In this document: positions 1 to 12,521 of the stretch, piece by piece | Position numbering within the stretch: the first letter of the stretch is position 1 | How the letters are laid out: every line of letters begins with the position of its first letter | DNA from: Owenia fusiformis | Lineage: Eukaryota > Annelida > Polychaeta > Sabellida > Oweniidae | Direction of reading: 5' to 3' | DNA length: 64,000 nt | Assembly (NCBI GenBank): GCA_903813345.2 | Contig: CAIIXF020000004.1 | Coordinates: 11,108,196-11,172,195, forward strand | The notes under the pieces: model-generated | Told to the model about the DNA's origin: nothing | What the model saw: only the letters and a program-made list of their open reading frames with translations | Database searches by the model: none | Translations under genes and position numbers: made by a program

Positions 1-703
1 AAGGTTTCAATAGATGTATTCGATCACGCGGGGAAGCCTCGTATTCATATTGCCTTAAACAGAATACATCGGCCTAAGAGGAGGAGCAGGGTGTGGCGTG
101 TACACACGGATATGAAAACTCGGCTCAATGCATCGTGGACGATTTTAAGTTTTGTATCATACATTCAATGATACTATTTATATTTCTACATATAACGAGG
201 ATCATCAATTTCATGGAATCTAAAAATATCCAATCTGGACCGAAAACAATTCAAAAGGTATTATTATAATACTGTGGTCTGACTGACTGCAATGTGATAT
301 CGTGCCTAGTTATGTTAGAACGTAGAACTAAATGACAACGCCGGCCGATGGATTGGAGCATATGTGACCAAGGCATTACACAGCAGTAATTATTCATCTC
401 TTTTCTGATTTTTTCACATTACAAACGAACATGTGTTAGCATATTAGATATGAGGAAAATAAGGTACACAATAAAATGATGACAAGTTTCATACATATGG
501 TATTGTTTTAAATGATACGATTAAAAAAATAAATAGGAGACCGGACGTCCAAAAGTAATATTCTAAAGATAACGAAGTTCTAGGATACATGAACTGTCGT
601 TATTTTAACTTTTTTATTCTGGTAGGGAGTCACGTGGGATTTGCTACTCCGATGACTTGCCGTTTACATGTTCTAGTTATCAAATTGTCTGAATAATCGT
701 TAC
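1..703. other. No gene recognised
   Basis: I see no supported coding exon, RNA gene or inverted-repeat element in this AT-rich stretch. It lies downstream (in minus-strand sense) of the amidase exon relic at 704-961 and could hold further decayed amidase sequence that I could not recognise. Confidence 0.4.
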
Positions 704-961
704 ATGTGCAGGTGGACATTACAAAATGTGAATTGGCATCTGCAGGATGAAGGCCTTGGGACTTTCGTTAGTGCCGTAGGCATTACGATAACATCGTATT
801 TCTCCAATGCTTTCTCATATGCAGATTTCAGTGCAATTATCAAGTTCTGCGCCTTGTCGTTTTGCTTGGCTTGGTACTTACGTTTAGTATATTCACTGCA
901 TAGGCATATGTACTGGCAGATCGAATGGCCTCGCCTTGACGTGTTCGTTGCATTGAGTTAG
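704..961 (-). pseudogene. Decayed amidase exon (copy of exon 8)
   Basis: Read on the minus strand, this block aligns along its length with exon 8 of the intact amidase at 2044-2331. It keeps a stretch reading AYEKALEKYDVIVMPTALTK, equivalent to [20 protein letters not shown] in the intact gene, and upstream HVKARPFDLP matching [10 protein letters not shown]. In between there are in-frame stops (after HMPMQ) and at least one frame change, and the donor end is lost. An open frame on the plus strand through the same bases is a shadow. I infer a dead remnant of a second, tandem amidase gene lying downstream of the live one. Confidence 0.75.
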
Positions 962-1601
962 GTAGTTTAAATCCTTTTTACCAATACAGGCTTAATTTGT
1001 GAAAAGTGAATGAACACAATGGCTTGATAAATCTTAGAAATTAATAAAGATCAACAATCGAATTGTTAACAGAAATGCTTTGGAACACATAATAGTTGTA
1101 AGACTTGTCATATAGTTTTTAGTTTATTTGTCATATAAAATCCCATCATATATTTGATGTTATGCTATATTATGTTATAAGTGTGTGCATCAAACAAACG
1201 CAGATAGTTTTGTAAATATATCATTTCGGGATAAGAAAAACATATGCGTCAAACACATGGAATGCATATTCAAGTATTTTAATTTTGAACATGTTTTTTG
1301 TTTGGAACTAAAAATCTAAGCAATTTAACTTGAAATACAAAAGGTGTGATGGGGAATATTTTGTTTATATGTCCCTGACCACAACTACTAAATTAGATAC
1401 GTATTAGCTTTGATACAAAATTCATGCAATCAATTTCTGCAGCTGTGCATATAGTTTTTATTGTTTTAATAAAAGAAAACAACATAGAAATGCTAAATTA
1501 CTGTTTCTTTGTTTTTAAGAATCAGCGAAATCATCGCTTAAAAAGTTATGTCGTTATACTGTTCAGATTTGTAAATTCCCGATTAATAAAATATGCTTAT
1601 A
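962..1601 (-). other. Amidase 3' flank with candidate poly(A) signal
   Basis: No coding sequence recognised. On the minus strand AATAAA lies at 1457-1462, about 140 bases past the amidase stop codon at 1602-1604, so the 3' UTR probably ends shortly beyond it (towards about 1430-1445). Confidence 0.45.
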
Positions 1602-4600
1602 TTAATAAGTCAAGCTACTTTCCAATGCCTTGGCCACTCTTAAAACTGTGACATCATCGTTACGGCGACCGACAATCATGACACCTATCGGCAGCCCTTC
1701 TGAGAATCCAGCATTAACAGAAATTGCTGGGTGTCCAGTAATATTAAATGGCGCTGTATTGATCAGCATAAATGACGTCTCTTTAAGAACCTCTGCAATA
1801 AATATTGTACCGTTAAAATTATAAATATAATCAAGTTTTACTTAAAGTATATCGTTACGCCCGCCAATATGTCATACTTGTAAGTATGTATACTCTTTGA
1901 AAGTTTAATCAAGTTGTTATCACAAAACACTACCAACGCTCGTACAGGGTATTCTATCAAATTATATCCAGACTTGTTATTGTATGTAAACTACGTGGTT
2001 AGGCGATGGTAACTTAACACCAGCTTTTGTGAGATGTACTTACCTGGGATATTCACATCTGCAGACGGAAGCTTCGGGGCTTTACATGGTGTAGTGGGCA
2101 TCACGATGACGTCATGCGCTTCCAATGCTTTGTCATATGCAGCTGTCAGTGCAATATTCAAGTTATGTCCCTTTCCATAATGTTTTGACTGGTAATTTCG
2201 TTTTGTATATTCTCCCCAAAGACACGAGGACTGAACGGTTGGTGGTAAATCGTATGGTCTGACCTTGATGTGTTTCTTATAATGTTCCAGCATTGAATTC
2301 GGGTAGAACCCCTTGTTTCCAACATTGGCACCTGCGATAATCACAATGAATTAATTATGGTATTCTCTCTGACCCAGATATTGTTAGGGAGATTTTCAAA
2401 AGTTCAATGTAGGATTACTCACTGTATTTAAACAATTAATCTGTGACCCCCATAGGGGTGGCTCTGGACATAAATTGGGCTTCCTTTTTACCATCACAAG
2501 TCATTATGTGACAGGTAGCAGGTAGGGTATATTTATCTGATCTTAAGATGATGTCATTGATGTGTCATCTATAGTTATTGGTGTAGAGAAGTCCAGACAT
2601 CCCGATCCTGCAGCAGATCTTCTCAATTGCGTGTGAGTCACAGATGGTTCCAAAGATGTTTCAAATTCCTTCCTTCACAACAGACTTTTAGAGGGGTTTA
2701 AGTTTTGCCTACATATTCCAGACTTTGTGATGCTGTCATTATGTTGGTTGGCTATGGTCGTGTTGCCCCACATTGGACATAACTGTATCCAATTAATGAA
2801 ATGATTTTGAAGTCATACCGTAAAGTACAACCCAAACACAAACTTAGACCCGCAACCACTCTAATAAAGCTGCTGTTGAACAACATGTCATGGTGTCTGA
2901 AACAGCTTTGGCCTCTTCTGTAACTCGCGCGTGATTGAGAAGAACTGCTGCAGGATCGGGATGTCGGGCCTTCTGTACAAGAATAACAATAGGAGGTATC
3001 ACGTCGATGCCAACGTCTTATGATCAGCTAAACATACCAGTTAGGTAAAGCTTAGACACTAGGTTTAACGAGCCACCCTACCCCCATCTCTCCGCCCTCA
3101 TAACTGCGTTTGAGAAACGTTGATATATAAGCCTAAACGCGTTAATTCAATCTACATTCCCCTTCATAAGTTTGACAACATTGGCGCCATAATCATATTG
3201 ATGGAAATGTAAATTCAAAGGTCAAGAGGCTTTAACACGTAGTTCAATGGGGTAGCTAAGGTTACCAAACGTATGGAGGGGAGTGTATATCTAAAATAAT
3301 ATGTAAAACAGTAAATTTTATAAAAAGTTCAACCTCTGTTTTACAGTAACAGCATTTTAAAATAACCGCCTCTCCATAACTGTTCAAATACAGTTAGTTT
3401 TCGACATTGATCTTTGGAAATGCTCCCTCACCAGGTTTCAACGACAAAGATACATTACACTAGCATCACACTGGCATCTGCTATTAATAATTTACGAAAA
3501 TACATCATTACTGAATATGGCCGGACGCCATTTCTTTATAAAGCGAGTCAATTTGAATTGTTTCTTATTAGCGCATATGGGAAATTTCTCTCAGATGTCT
3601 TTTTTATTTTATACATATAAATTAATTGTGCATTAAGTGTTTAATTTAAAATTTGTAACACAAGGAATAATAATGTATAAACTGCTTGTTATCAATTCAT
3701 AATAGTGAGTTTATTTCCTAGCATTCAACTTAAATTAACGAAACCTACCAACAAAGCCATGCATGTAAACTCCTTCGACAAATATAGGCGTCCATATAGC
3801 GAAACCTATAATGGGATAACTATCGAACTTATCAGATAAAATATAAAAGTATGGAATCAACAAGATGAAGTTAAAATGAAAGTATATAAAGACATGCAAG
3901 TTTTGAAGAAGATTTACAAACGGTAGATTGTTGAAGATGATAGTGATATCGATCATCATCTTTCTGTCTTACTGTATGTCAATGTTTTTATGTTCATCAT
4001 GTAGTACCACACCAGGGCGTAAAATGTTTACGTGCAAGCGACAGCGGCTCAGTTTAACCAATCGTCAAGTTCATGTTTTTTTTGTAAATGAAATTCAAGC
4101 ATACGTTATCATACTTTTAATCCTGTCAAGTGAAAATAGTGAATACTAGAGACGTCGTTACAAAATATCTAGCTTAATTAAGAAACGTATATCCTTGCCA
4201 TATTTGTGCATTGGGATAGACGTATCTTCTACCGTTGCACCAGCTTTCTTCCACACATCGGCCGTTTCCTTGACGACTTTAACGACATCAGACTCGCATA
4301 CGGCAAATCCCTCTTCAACAAATCCAATGTTCATTCCTTTCACACCACCATCAATCTATAAATTAAAGTTATATCAACAAAAATAAAGGCATATGCGTTA
4401 TTCAAGTACGTACATGACAGGTTGTTCAGTAAATAAGGTGACTGGGTCTGGAATTATTTTTAGTATTGGTCCAAACATCATGAATTTTTTTTGAGTATAT
4501 ACCTAATTCTGGACATTTCTACATTGATATATGTTAAGATATTAGTTCTAACATGTGATTGGTTAATAATATGGTCACCATAGCAACCGAAAGTGCGGGT

Positions 4601-7600
4601 ACCTGGAGCACTTCTGCTAAAAATCTAATCCCTGAAATTACAAAATAGTTTTGCTCTTATATAAGGTGCAAGAACATCAACAGACTGAACTATTTTTTTC
4701 AAAAGTTTTGATATGGTTGTTAATTAGTTGATGTTATGGTAATACTTGTATATGTTCATATGATTACTATCATGATGTCATAGCTGACAATGAAATCATC
4801 ATCTTCTATGACAATTTTATACTCATCAAAATGGTATAACAGTCTCAAGATGGCACCATTTCAGAAAATGGAATAATTCCCAATCATACAAAGCTGGTCT
4901 AATATACACACTGCAATGAACAGCTACAACCTCCAATGATACAACATGCTCCATACTCAACTGACCTCGTTTCCAGTGATTTTCATTATCTTTGTTGTTA
5001 ACTAAGAAGTGGTGTGAGAGGGAATGCCATTTCATGAAATGATGAGCTTTGCAAAGCCATCCTTGCTTAACCCTCCCAGATGGGAAATAATGGGTTCCAG
5101 AGTGAATTCAGAGAATGGGCAAAGATACATCAGAAATGCATTCAGCTTAAAATACATTATATGGAGTGATAACTATAATAATGTATAATATACAATGTGT
5201 TATCAAACAAATATGAATGGAATATTAAGAGGTATAAACACCCTGTAGGATTATACAATAAACTTAAAAAAATTTCAATTTTGCAATTGCTCCGTGTACC
5301 CACACTTTCGGTTGCTATGGTAACCATAATATCATCGACCAATCAAATGGTAGAACTAATATCTTTACATAAATCAAATTAGAAATACCCATATACACAC
5401 CAAAATTCATGATGTTTGGACCAGTACTAACGAAATACCAGACCCAGTCCCCTTATTACTGAACACCCTGTATATTCGAGGCAACTCAGAAGGATGTTAA
5501 CGTTAATCTATATTGAAAATGTGTTGTTTTTTGTGATACCATCACAAAGATTCCTTATCATAAAAAACTCACAAGCTTGGTATAGTCAGGGATATCCGTT
5601 ATTTTTTGTCTTGGGTCAAATCCATCGTATCCCGCCAAAACCTCTAATAACAATGCACAGTCATCAACTGTTCGTGTGATAGGGCCTAGATGGTCAAACG
5701 AAGGATCAACAGATACTGCCCCGCTGTAGGGAACGAGCCCATGCGTTGGTTTGAGACCAACTATCCCGCACAAACTTGCAGGAATTCTGATGGAACCTCC
5801 TTGGTCGCCACCTAGCGCCAAATTAACTATACCACCAGCAACCTAGAGCAAGGAAACGTCTAAATAATACATATTAAAATAAACGAACAGGAAGAAAGGT
5901 CTCGATGTAGAATTGGACACGGTGATACGTCGCTCGAATATATTTGTTCAATATTTTTATCCTAGTGAATTACTTCGGGGAATATATTGTTATTGAAAAA
6001 AAACTAGTTTTCATCACGATGCCTCTCATGAAAATCGTATTTACCTCCCAATCCCTCTTAAGAAAATCGTTTTCACCTCCTGGGAATTTCTGCCAAACAA
6101 AGCTATTTATTTCATCCACTTTGTTCGGTATAGCGAGTTATAAATTTGCTGTTTAATCCCATGATAAAATATATTTTCCAAACAAGGTGAACGAGTAAGT
6201 AGTGTGAACTACAAACACATGCCAATCATTCTTTATAATACTCTAACATAGACAGTCAATGATTACTGAATTCAGAGCAATAAAATGAATGTGTTGTGGC
6301 CCTGACATGAACAGTTTGTACAATGTACAGACAGCTTAACCCTAATGTGTATCGGATTTTTCCCCGGTACTTCTGTGACAAGAAAAACGATTGATCGGTG
6401 ATCGGGGGTAATAAAGTATAAAGTGGCTGAGTTAGGATGGTGGGAACTTGGGATTTTTTCTCATAAATTGCATGAAAATCACTCCACTTCTATGGTTTCA
6501 TAGAATAAAGATATATTCTATTCAATTTCCTTTGGATATCGACCATATAGAATAGTGAATACGCTGTCAAATATTACAAGGTAATCTGACTTTAATTGAC
6601 TGAGGTAAGTAGTTTTAATTCAATATTATATTGTGGTCTGCGACTCGCTTTTCGATCCAAATAAAATTATTTGAGTGAAAAAAAAAGATTTTTCAAAAAC
6701 TAGTGATTATATAACCATGAAATATTTTCTGAAAATGTTTGTCAGATGTCTCCGAAACAATATAACCATATTTGTTTCGTAAACATTTTTTTGTCTCCCC
6801 TACCCCAGGATTTTTCCATTTTGCGGCTAGTTTTAGTCATTTTTCCATCTTTATATGCATATAAATTACAAAATTGAGAATATATATGCATCAAAATACT
6901 ACACAATTATTTGAAGTATGTAACAAACAAGTTGGAGAGGTACATTTTATTTGAAGTTCTAGTTTTTTTTTTAAATTCTGTCTACTCGGTTGGCTTTATT
7001 TATTTTAAAATAGTTTTTCTTAAATCAGTAAATATAGAGCCAGACATGTGATTCTATATTTGATTATGTACCAGAGACATATGGCAGTAATGGGATCTAT
7101 AATAAGAAGCAAAATAAACCATGAAAAAATGTCAATGCTGCAACTTCTGGCTCAAATTAAACACTTATTTTCAACACGCGAGATGCACTATGTTATAGCC
7201 AGGGGTATGTCCTAGGAGGTTATTTCAAAAAATATTTTCTATTCAGTTTTTTGGTCCTGGGCTGTGATTTGTCTCCCACCCCCTCCCCATTTTTCGATAT
7301 TTCATTTCGAAAAATTTTCGACCAAATTACCTATCTCTGGATCTAGTAAAGGTATTTACCCACGTTTTTTTTGTTCTAAAAAGGTAGATACTATATACAT
7401 CTATCACATTATGTACCCTTTTGTGGCTAAAAAAACATTAGTTGTTGTTTTTGACTGAAATAAGTAAAACATACGTGAAAAAAGCTGACCTATATGTTAC
7501 TTTGACCTACATTTGACCTCATTTGATCTACTTTTTTTGAGATTTTAAGACAACTCCCTCGAGAGTTTTGAATGATCTACAATATGATGCATTACATTTT

Positions 7601-10600
7601 ACAACACCTCTCCATCTTTTGAAACGCCGTCGTTTGACCCCCCCCCCCTGTTATGAAAAATACTTCATACACATGAGGGTTAAAAGTATAATGTCAGGTC
7701 GCCTAGACTTCCACTTACGCGAACATCAGTTCCGACCTCGCAAACCGTGTTCCTTCCACCCTTACCCCGCAACTATCGATTCTTGAGTCGGAACTGAACT
7801 GATGATCGCCTCTGTAGATGTCTAGGAGGCTTGATATCTTAATGACTCTTATTGTGTACCGAATTCTTAACATTTTGATGTTGATGTGTTGATATCATAC
7901 AAGTTTTCTATTTTAAAATCTCATTAAATTAATCTTTATTTCTGAAGTTCCATAGTCTGATTTTGCATGATGCTAAAGTTAGATATTGATTCTGAACTAA
8001 ATGCAATTTCAAGCACACCATTGAATGAAAATAACTTATTAACTGGTTGGCATTGAATGTTGGTTCATTCCTCTGGCCTCCTGGAACTCTCGCAAAATAT
8101 TGAATTGTCCCTCGTAATAAAACCCACATTCAATCCCTCGCAATATATTTTATACTATACCGCATGTTAATAATATATTTTCATGTACATGTGTTTGAAC
8201 AAAATAATGAACAGATAAATTAAAGCACTTATTAAAGCAGTTACTCTTCTAGCATCTAGTCATACAAACAAAAGAACAATGGTAACACAAGGCTCATACT
8301 AAATTAAACTGATATTACAAGAGCAGCTGATCCTGAACTAGAGCCGCCTGGTGTTCGTGCACTGTCTAAAGGGTTAGTTACAGGTCCACTTATAGCGGTA
8401 AAGCCGTTGCAGGAGTGGCAGAGATCCTCGCATACTGACTTTCCCATAATCCTACCACCTGAATATTTAAGAACATATCTCAAAAGGGAAAAGCGCATGC
8501 GTAAAATAAATGAACTTATTTCAAGTAAAAAACATGACTGATTGGTTCTTTTATCGTTTTCTTTTCATTTGATGTCCTTGGTTTTGGGATTCAAATACGT
8601 GTATGTCATTAAGTATGACATCATCTTGATCATTATTATTGCTCTGTTGTCTTAGCACATCTTGATCTGACTTCCGCAAAAAATGAAGTCAAGAAGCATT
8701 CGATTTGAATTGATTCATTTGATTATTTCAGATTGTAATTTTGTCACCTCCATAGATCTGACTTTTGACTTTAAAGTAATACTTTTTCTGAGCCTAAACT
8801 ATAGAAATGACATCGCTACGAGCCATTGGCATGTACTGGTTTGATCTACTACACCTTAATGAGATACCTGCTTCCAGGATCCTTGTGACAACGGTGGCAT
8901 CAAACTCTGGTACGTATCCTTCAAATGTTTTACTGCCATTTGTCATAGGTACACCGGCCACTGCAATCGAGTCTTTCATAGCCACTGTTTTTCCTTTAAG
9001 TTTGCCGTTTTCCGATCCTTTAATATCAGTGCACCAAGCCCTGATAAAGATAAAGGTTATCGACAAATTTGGCATTTTCGACAACTACTAGACAACTTAG
9101 GAAACTAATAATGTAATGGGTCATGGGAAAGACCATGTGACATAATGAATAGTGTGATTGACGACCTGTAAAGACAGGTTAATTCAATGATGGGTCCAGG
9201 AAACTGGGCATTACTGTGATTGGATGTATTCAGTGTTGATGTGAAAGAGCCAGTCCACCCCGTAGCTCAAATGGTACCCGGTAGAGCACGAGACAGAAAA
9301 TTTGGAGGTTGTGGGTTCAATTATCCTTGCAGTCGAGATATTTTTTCGCATCTCCCAATAGCATGATATTTGATCGTATGTTTGAAATGAGTGGAAACAA
9401 ATTATTATTTTACAACCATGCCAAGTACCTTTAAAAGCAATTTTACCGATTCAAAAAATGCAATATACAAATGAATAGTTTTAATAACAGCTTTAAAACT
9501 GACTAGATGAGCACGATCGTGTACAGATGCTTATTATAGTAAAAACCAAGGTTGAAAAGGGCATGTGTACCAGTGAAACCCAGACGTTTTTATAGCCTTA
9601 CATTCAAATTAGGTTGTCATAAGATATAAATAATACTCCAGCTGTTTCTTTTAACTTGACTTTAAATTGCCCACCTGGATTACAGATAGGCCAGCGACGG
9701 GTATGAAGCGAGAGATGGTAGCTAACGGGAAGCAGGACAGGTACTATATAACTAATATTTAAATGAGATTTCCCTCAAATTGCAATCAACCCGATAGCTG
9801 GTAGCCGTTATCTGCACTCGGGAATACAAACTTAGACAAAATTGTTATACTTCTGAGTCAGCATAGTGTAAACATAAGGAAAACAATGAAAATATGAAAC
9901 GCAATTAATTCAATTTTACCTCTTGTTCATTATATTTTCTTTAATGCTCTATTATTTTGTGTCCGAATATAACTAAATAATAAGCAAATAACATATTAAC
10001 TAAATGTTTACCATGCATTGAATGGATTCTCATCTGGTTTTGGTTTATGTCCAGGTGTCCTTGGGAACTTCACTTCCAGTGTTGGCTCAACCAGTTCTTC
10101 TAACATCTGATAGGCGCCCTGGACTCCTTTCATATGTTCTACAAACATATTACGAGAATTAGACTACCGGTGGAGAAGTAATTAAGGTCTCACCAAAGTA
10201 TAGATATTGGTCGCTGGACCATTTAACCTAGGATAAGTGGCCCATCGGACATCTAAAACCTTGGAAATATTGTCTTATAACTAGGGGAAATGGTCCAGAT
10301 GGGACCATTTTTACTGGGAATTAAGGTCTTCCTAATATATCAATGATCAACTTTTTTATTCGTAATATACTTTTAAACATTTAGATGGAGATAACTTTTA
10401 GATGAATAACACACGTCGTTATATTTGTCAACAATGTACTGTACATTTTAAAAATCTATACGTGCACACATATATAAAGAAACAATAGCTATTTGAAGTA
10501 ATATGTAGGGAATCTAAGAAATATATACTTTTAAACAATATTAATTTCCAGCGCCTACATCTATTAAGCTGCATCAGATTGGATGCAGAAAAATTAAAAT

Positions 10601-11181
10601 TAATTATGCTAAAACTTCCAATGTACACGTTGTATATTGCATAGGGGACTATTACTCTGCTTATGATAAAACGGTTGTCCCACCAGGTTTAATTGCCCCA
10701 GGGGCACTACATAATCAAAGACAATGAGAACTAGGGTTAAAGGTCCCCTCATTACGTTTGAACAATTGCCAACCCTGGACCTATTTTCCTAAGAACTCCT
10801 GTCCTATGAATGTAGGTCCGGGGGATAATCATCCATAGGGAATCATGACTTCTGTTACACTGGGAAAAAACGAGTTTTAATGGGTCTTAAGAAATAAGGA
10901 ATAAAAACGACCTTGTATTAAATTTTATCATAACTTACAGTGACATTAAGTTGCTCCTAAAGTGTGTTGCTAAAAACAGTTATCCCATTAATCAGGTTAG
11001 TAACATGAACCTTCTCGATGTTGATGCAATATACTCTTAAATTACTACCTTTGTGCTGCTCAAGTTGGTCATCGGTAAGATTTAGTCCGAGATCTGTAGA
11101 TATATTCCTCAGTTGCTGAATAGTTGGAAGATGTATCGCTTGTGAAGTGTAAAAATTGTGTTCATTTTTCTCATCAGCCAT
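1602..11181 (-). CDS. Amidase-signature family hydrolase, 9 exons, 511 aa
   Basis: Amide-bond hydrolase of the amidase signature family (relatives: GatA, FAAH, bacterial amidases); substrate unknown. Minus-strand exons: 11181-11049, 10138-10012, 9040-8868, 8458-8319, 5842-5573, 4355-4199, 3805-3749, 2331-2044, 1792-1602; phases join without a break to 511 codons. The Ser-cisSer-Lys catalytic set is visible: Lys109 in VAMKDSIAV, about Ser184 in GGSSSGS, and nucleophile Ser208 in [11 protein letters not shown]; further family blocks are [14 protein letters not shown] and DVIVMPTTP. There is no signal peptide or membrane segment, so a cytosolic enzyme is likely. The start at MADEKNEH is the only in-frame Met before a strong donor. 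Intron 6 begins with GC. Introns 5 to 8 carry repeats, including a mariner relic. The family assignment is firm. Confidence 0.93.
2580..2981. repeat. Foldback (inverted-repeat) element in amidase 3' intron region
   Basis: About 45 bases at the left end (core GACATCCCGATCCTGCAGCA at roughly 2594-2613) recur inverted at about 2940-2975, with about 300 bases between. It looks like a miniature inverted-repeat element inside the intron between amidase exons 8 and 7. I could not settle the target duplication or superfamily. Confidence 0.65.
4193..4199 (-). other. Non-canonical GC 5' splice site, amidase intron 6
   Basis: The exon ends TATG and the intron starts GCAAGG. No GT gives the right phase here. 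Using the GC donor joins MHKYG directly to FAIWTP in exon 7 (3805-3749) in phase 1, matching the family pattern in which MHxxG is followed by xAIW. The acceptor is an ordinary ATTATAG. GC-AG introns are a known minor class. Confidence 0.75.
4418..5470 (+). mobile_element. Mariner-like element, decayed, long terminal inverted repeats
   Basis: It is 1,053 bases long, inside the amidase intron between exons 6 and 5. The right end reads as CAGGGTGTTCAGTAA on the minus strand and the left end is CAGGTTGTTCAGTAA. The inverted repeats extend over 200 bases and include the GGTCCAAACATCATGAATTTT block and the CATAGCAACCGAAAGTG block. The right flank is TA; the left is GA, so the expected TA duplication is partly lost. 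The interior holds a degraded transposase (next entry). A relative starts at 63661. Confidence 0.85.
4945..5169 (+). pseudogene. Mariner transposase 3' fragment
   Basis: The plus strand reads [16 protein letters not shown], the degraded equivalent of the mariner HPPYSPDLAPSDFHLF catalytic block (the last Asp of the DDD triad). It ends with [19 protein letters not shown] then a stop, matching the W-R-KCI-L-G-Y tail of mariner transposases. In-frame stops and shifts lie between the two blocks. The N-terminal two thirds of a transposase is not recognisable, so this cannot encode an active enzyme. Confidence 0.75.
6395..6620. repeat. Dispersed repeat, copy 1
   Basis: The stretch from GGGGTAATAAAGTATAAAGTG (shortened: it begins with the GGCTGAGTTAGGATGG core) through the AATCTGACTTTAATTGACTG block is a diverged copy of 11612-11770. 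Both contain TTTCATAGAA, an AAGGTAATCTGAC/AAGGCAATCAGAC block and ATTGACTGAG in the same order. The class is unknown. It lies in the amidase intron between exons 5 and 4. Confidence 0.6.
7701..7831. repeat. Imperfect inverted repeat
   Basis: Arms of about 40 bases at 7701-7740 and 7785-7831 are imperfectly complementary (CGAACATCAGTTCCGAC against GTCGGAACTGAACTGATG; GCCTAGAC against GTCTAGGAGG). Probably the remains of a small foldback element in an amidase intron. Confidence 0.4.
9256..9335 (+). repeat. tRNA-like sequence (tRNA pseudogene or SINE head)
   Basis: TAGCTCAAATGG resembles an internal Pol III A box and, about 45 bases on, GTGGGTTCAATTATCC resembles a B box. The D-arm side has an insertion (GGTACCCGGTAGAGC) and the T stem does not pair, so it is not a working tRNA. 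The likeliest origins are an old tRNA pseudogene or the head of a tRNA-derived SINE. It lies in an amidase intron. Confidence 0.5.
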
Positions 11182-11611
11182 TGTATTGAATATCAGAAAT
11201 GTTTAAGAAATATGTTGATGTTTGAATTGCAATGTGTGATGTTGAACTGAAGTGCACTTAAAATGATATGTTAAACGATATCGTTACCTCGTTTGTTATA
11301 AAGGTACTTCGTACATGCCGTGTAGTAAGACACGTTTAGTTTAAAAGACGGATTCAGATTTTAAGGACTTTTCTGATGTAACAACAAATGTAATGATCGC
11401 AGCCTCTCCTTGACGTGTTATCAATATAACGGTTTCCAAAAACTATCCAGTTGGTTTTTCCTTTATCCCAAATTTGTGGATTGGGAGGGGGGGGTCGAAT
11501 GACCTCAAGATTTTACCCCCGATTTATTCTGCCATGAACAAATATTTTTCTGTAACCATAGTAGTTATAACCACAGATAAAAGCACACGCACATTTAGTG
11601 CAAACATTGAG

Positions 11612-11770
11612 GTGATCAGGGGTAAGTGGCTGAGTTAGGATGGCGGGAACTTTCAGGTTTTTATTTCAGAAACTGTAATATGTTTTCATAGAACAAAAAT
11701 ATAAGCTGGTTCTTATTACAAACAATCCATTTTACAAGGCAATCAGACGTTTATTGACTGAGATACAATG
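11612..11770. repeat. Dispersed repeat, copy 2, in amidase upstream region
   Basis: Diverged copy of the repeat at 6395-6620 (shared GTGGCTGAGTTAGGATGG core). It lies 430 bases upstream of the amidase start codon. Nothing else is recognisable between 11182 and 12521: I see no convincing TATA box or other promoter element for the amidase. Confidence 0.55.
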
Positions 11771-12521
11771 TTTTTTTCAAAAATTGGTATTCATATATCC
11801 TTACATGTCTTCAACATGTTTTTCAGTTGTGTGCGATACAATACCATAGCAGATTTTGGGCTGATTTTCCAATGTATCCATTGTTAATTTGGGTCTTAAC
11901 TTTGATCAATTATACAGAACTGTGTATAATTCATGATATGGTAATTGATTTATTAGCATAAGGTATAGTGTACGATTGTTTTAATTGTCAAACCATTCTT
12001 CCGTATTGGAGGCCAAATAAATAAATAACCAAATCTTTATAAGTTTTGTAGATTGTAATACAATTGCTAATTTTTGTCATCTCGAATGACTGTATTCGTT
12101 TTGAACTAGTAACATCTATCTGAATTTCGATCTGAGCTTGATGCAGACGAGTTGTGGACGGATAATGACAAAATGGACGTATGGACGATTTTGCATGAAT
12201 TTGACTGCATTAAAACATACTTATCATTTCGTGGAAATTGGTGTAGTGCAAATGTCATTGTTACTTGGTTAGAAAAAACTATCAAACATAGCCCGAAGAG
12301 CAAATTTAGCTAAGTTTGTTATTCTACATCGACTTTGAGAAAATATAGCCATTTGGGTGATATGTAGGTGTTTCTAAACGAGTGCTATTTTCGTAGGTTT
12401 TCCTTGGCTATGCCTGGCAAAAAAGTATAGCCTTACCGCATTTGTTAATTTATATGTTCTCTAGAGGTTCTTAATTATATCAACGTTTAAGAAAAAAATA
12501 TTTTTAGAATTAGAACCATTA

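Noticed and set aside
3735-3959. 74-codon hydrophobic frame as a small membrane protein
   Set aside because: Only 3749-3805 is coding (amidase exon 7); the rest is intron read-through.
9256-9335. Functional tRNA gene
   Set aside because: The D arm is interrupted by extra bases and the T and acceptor stems do not pair.
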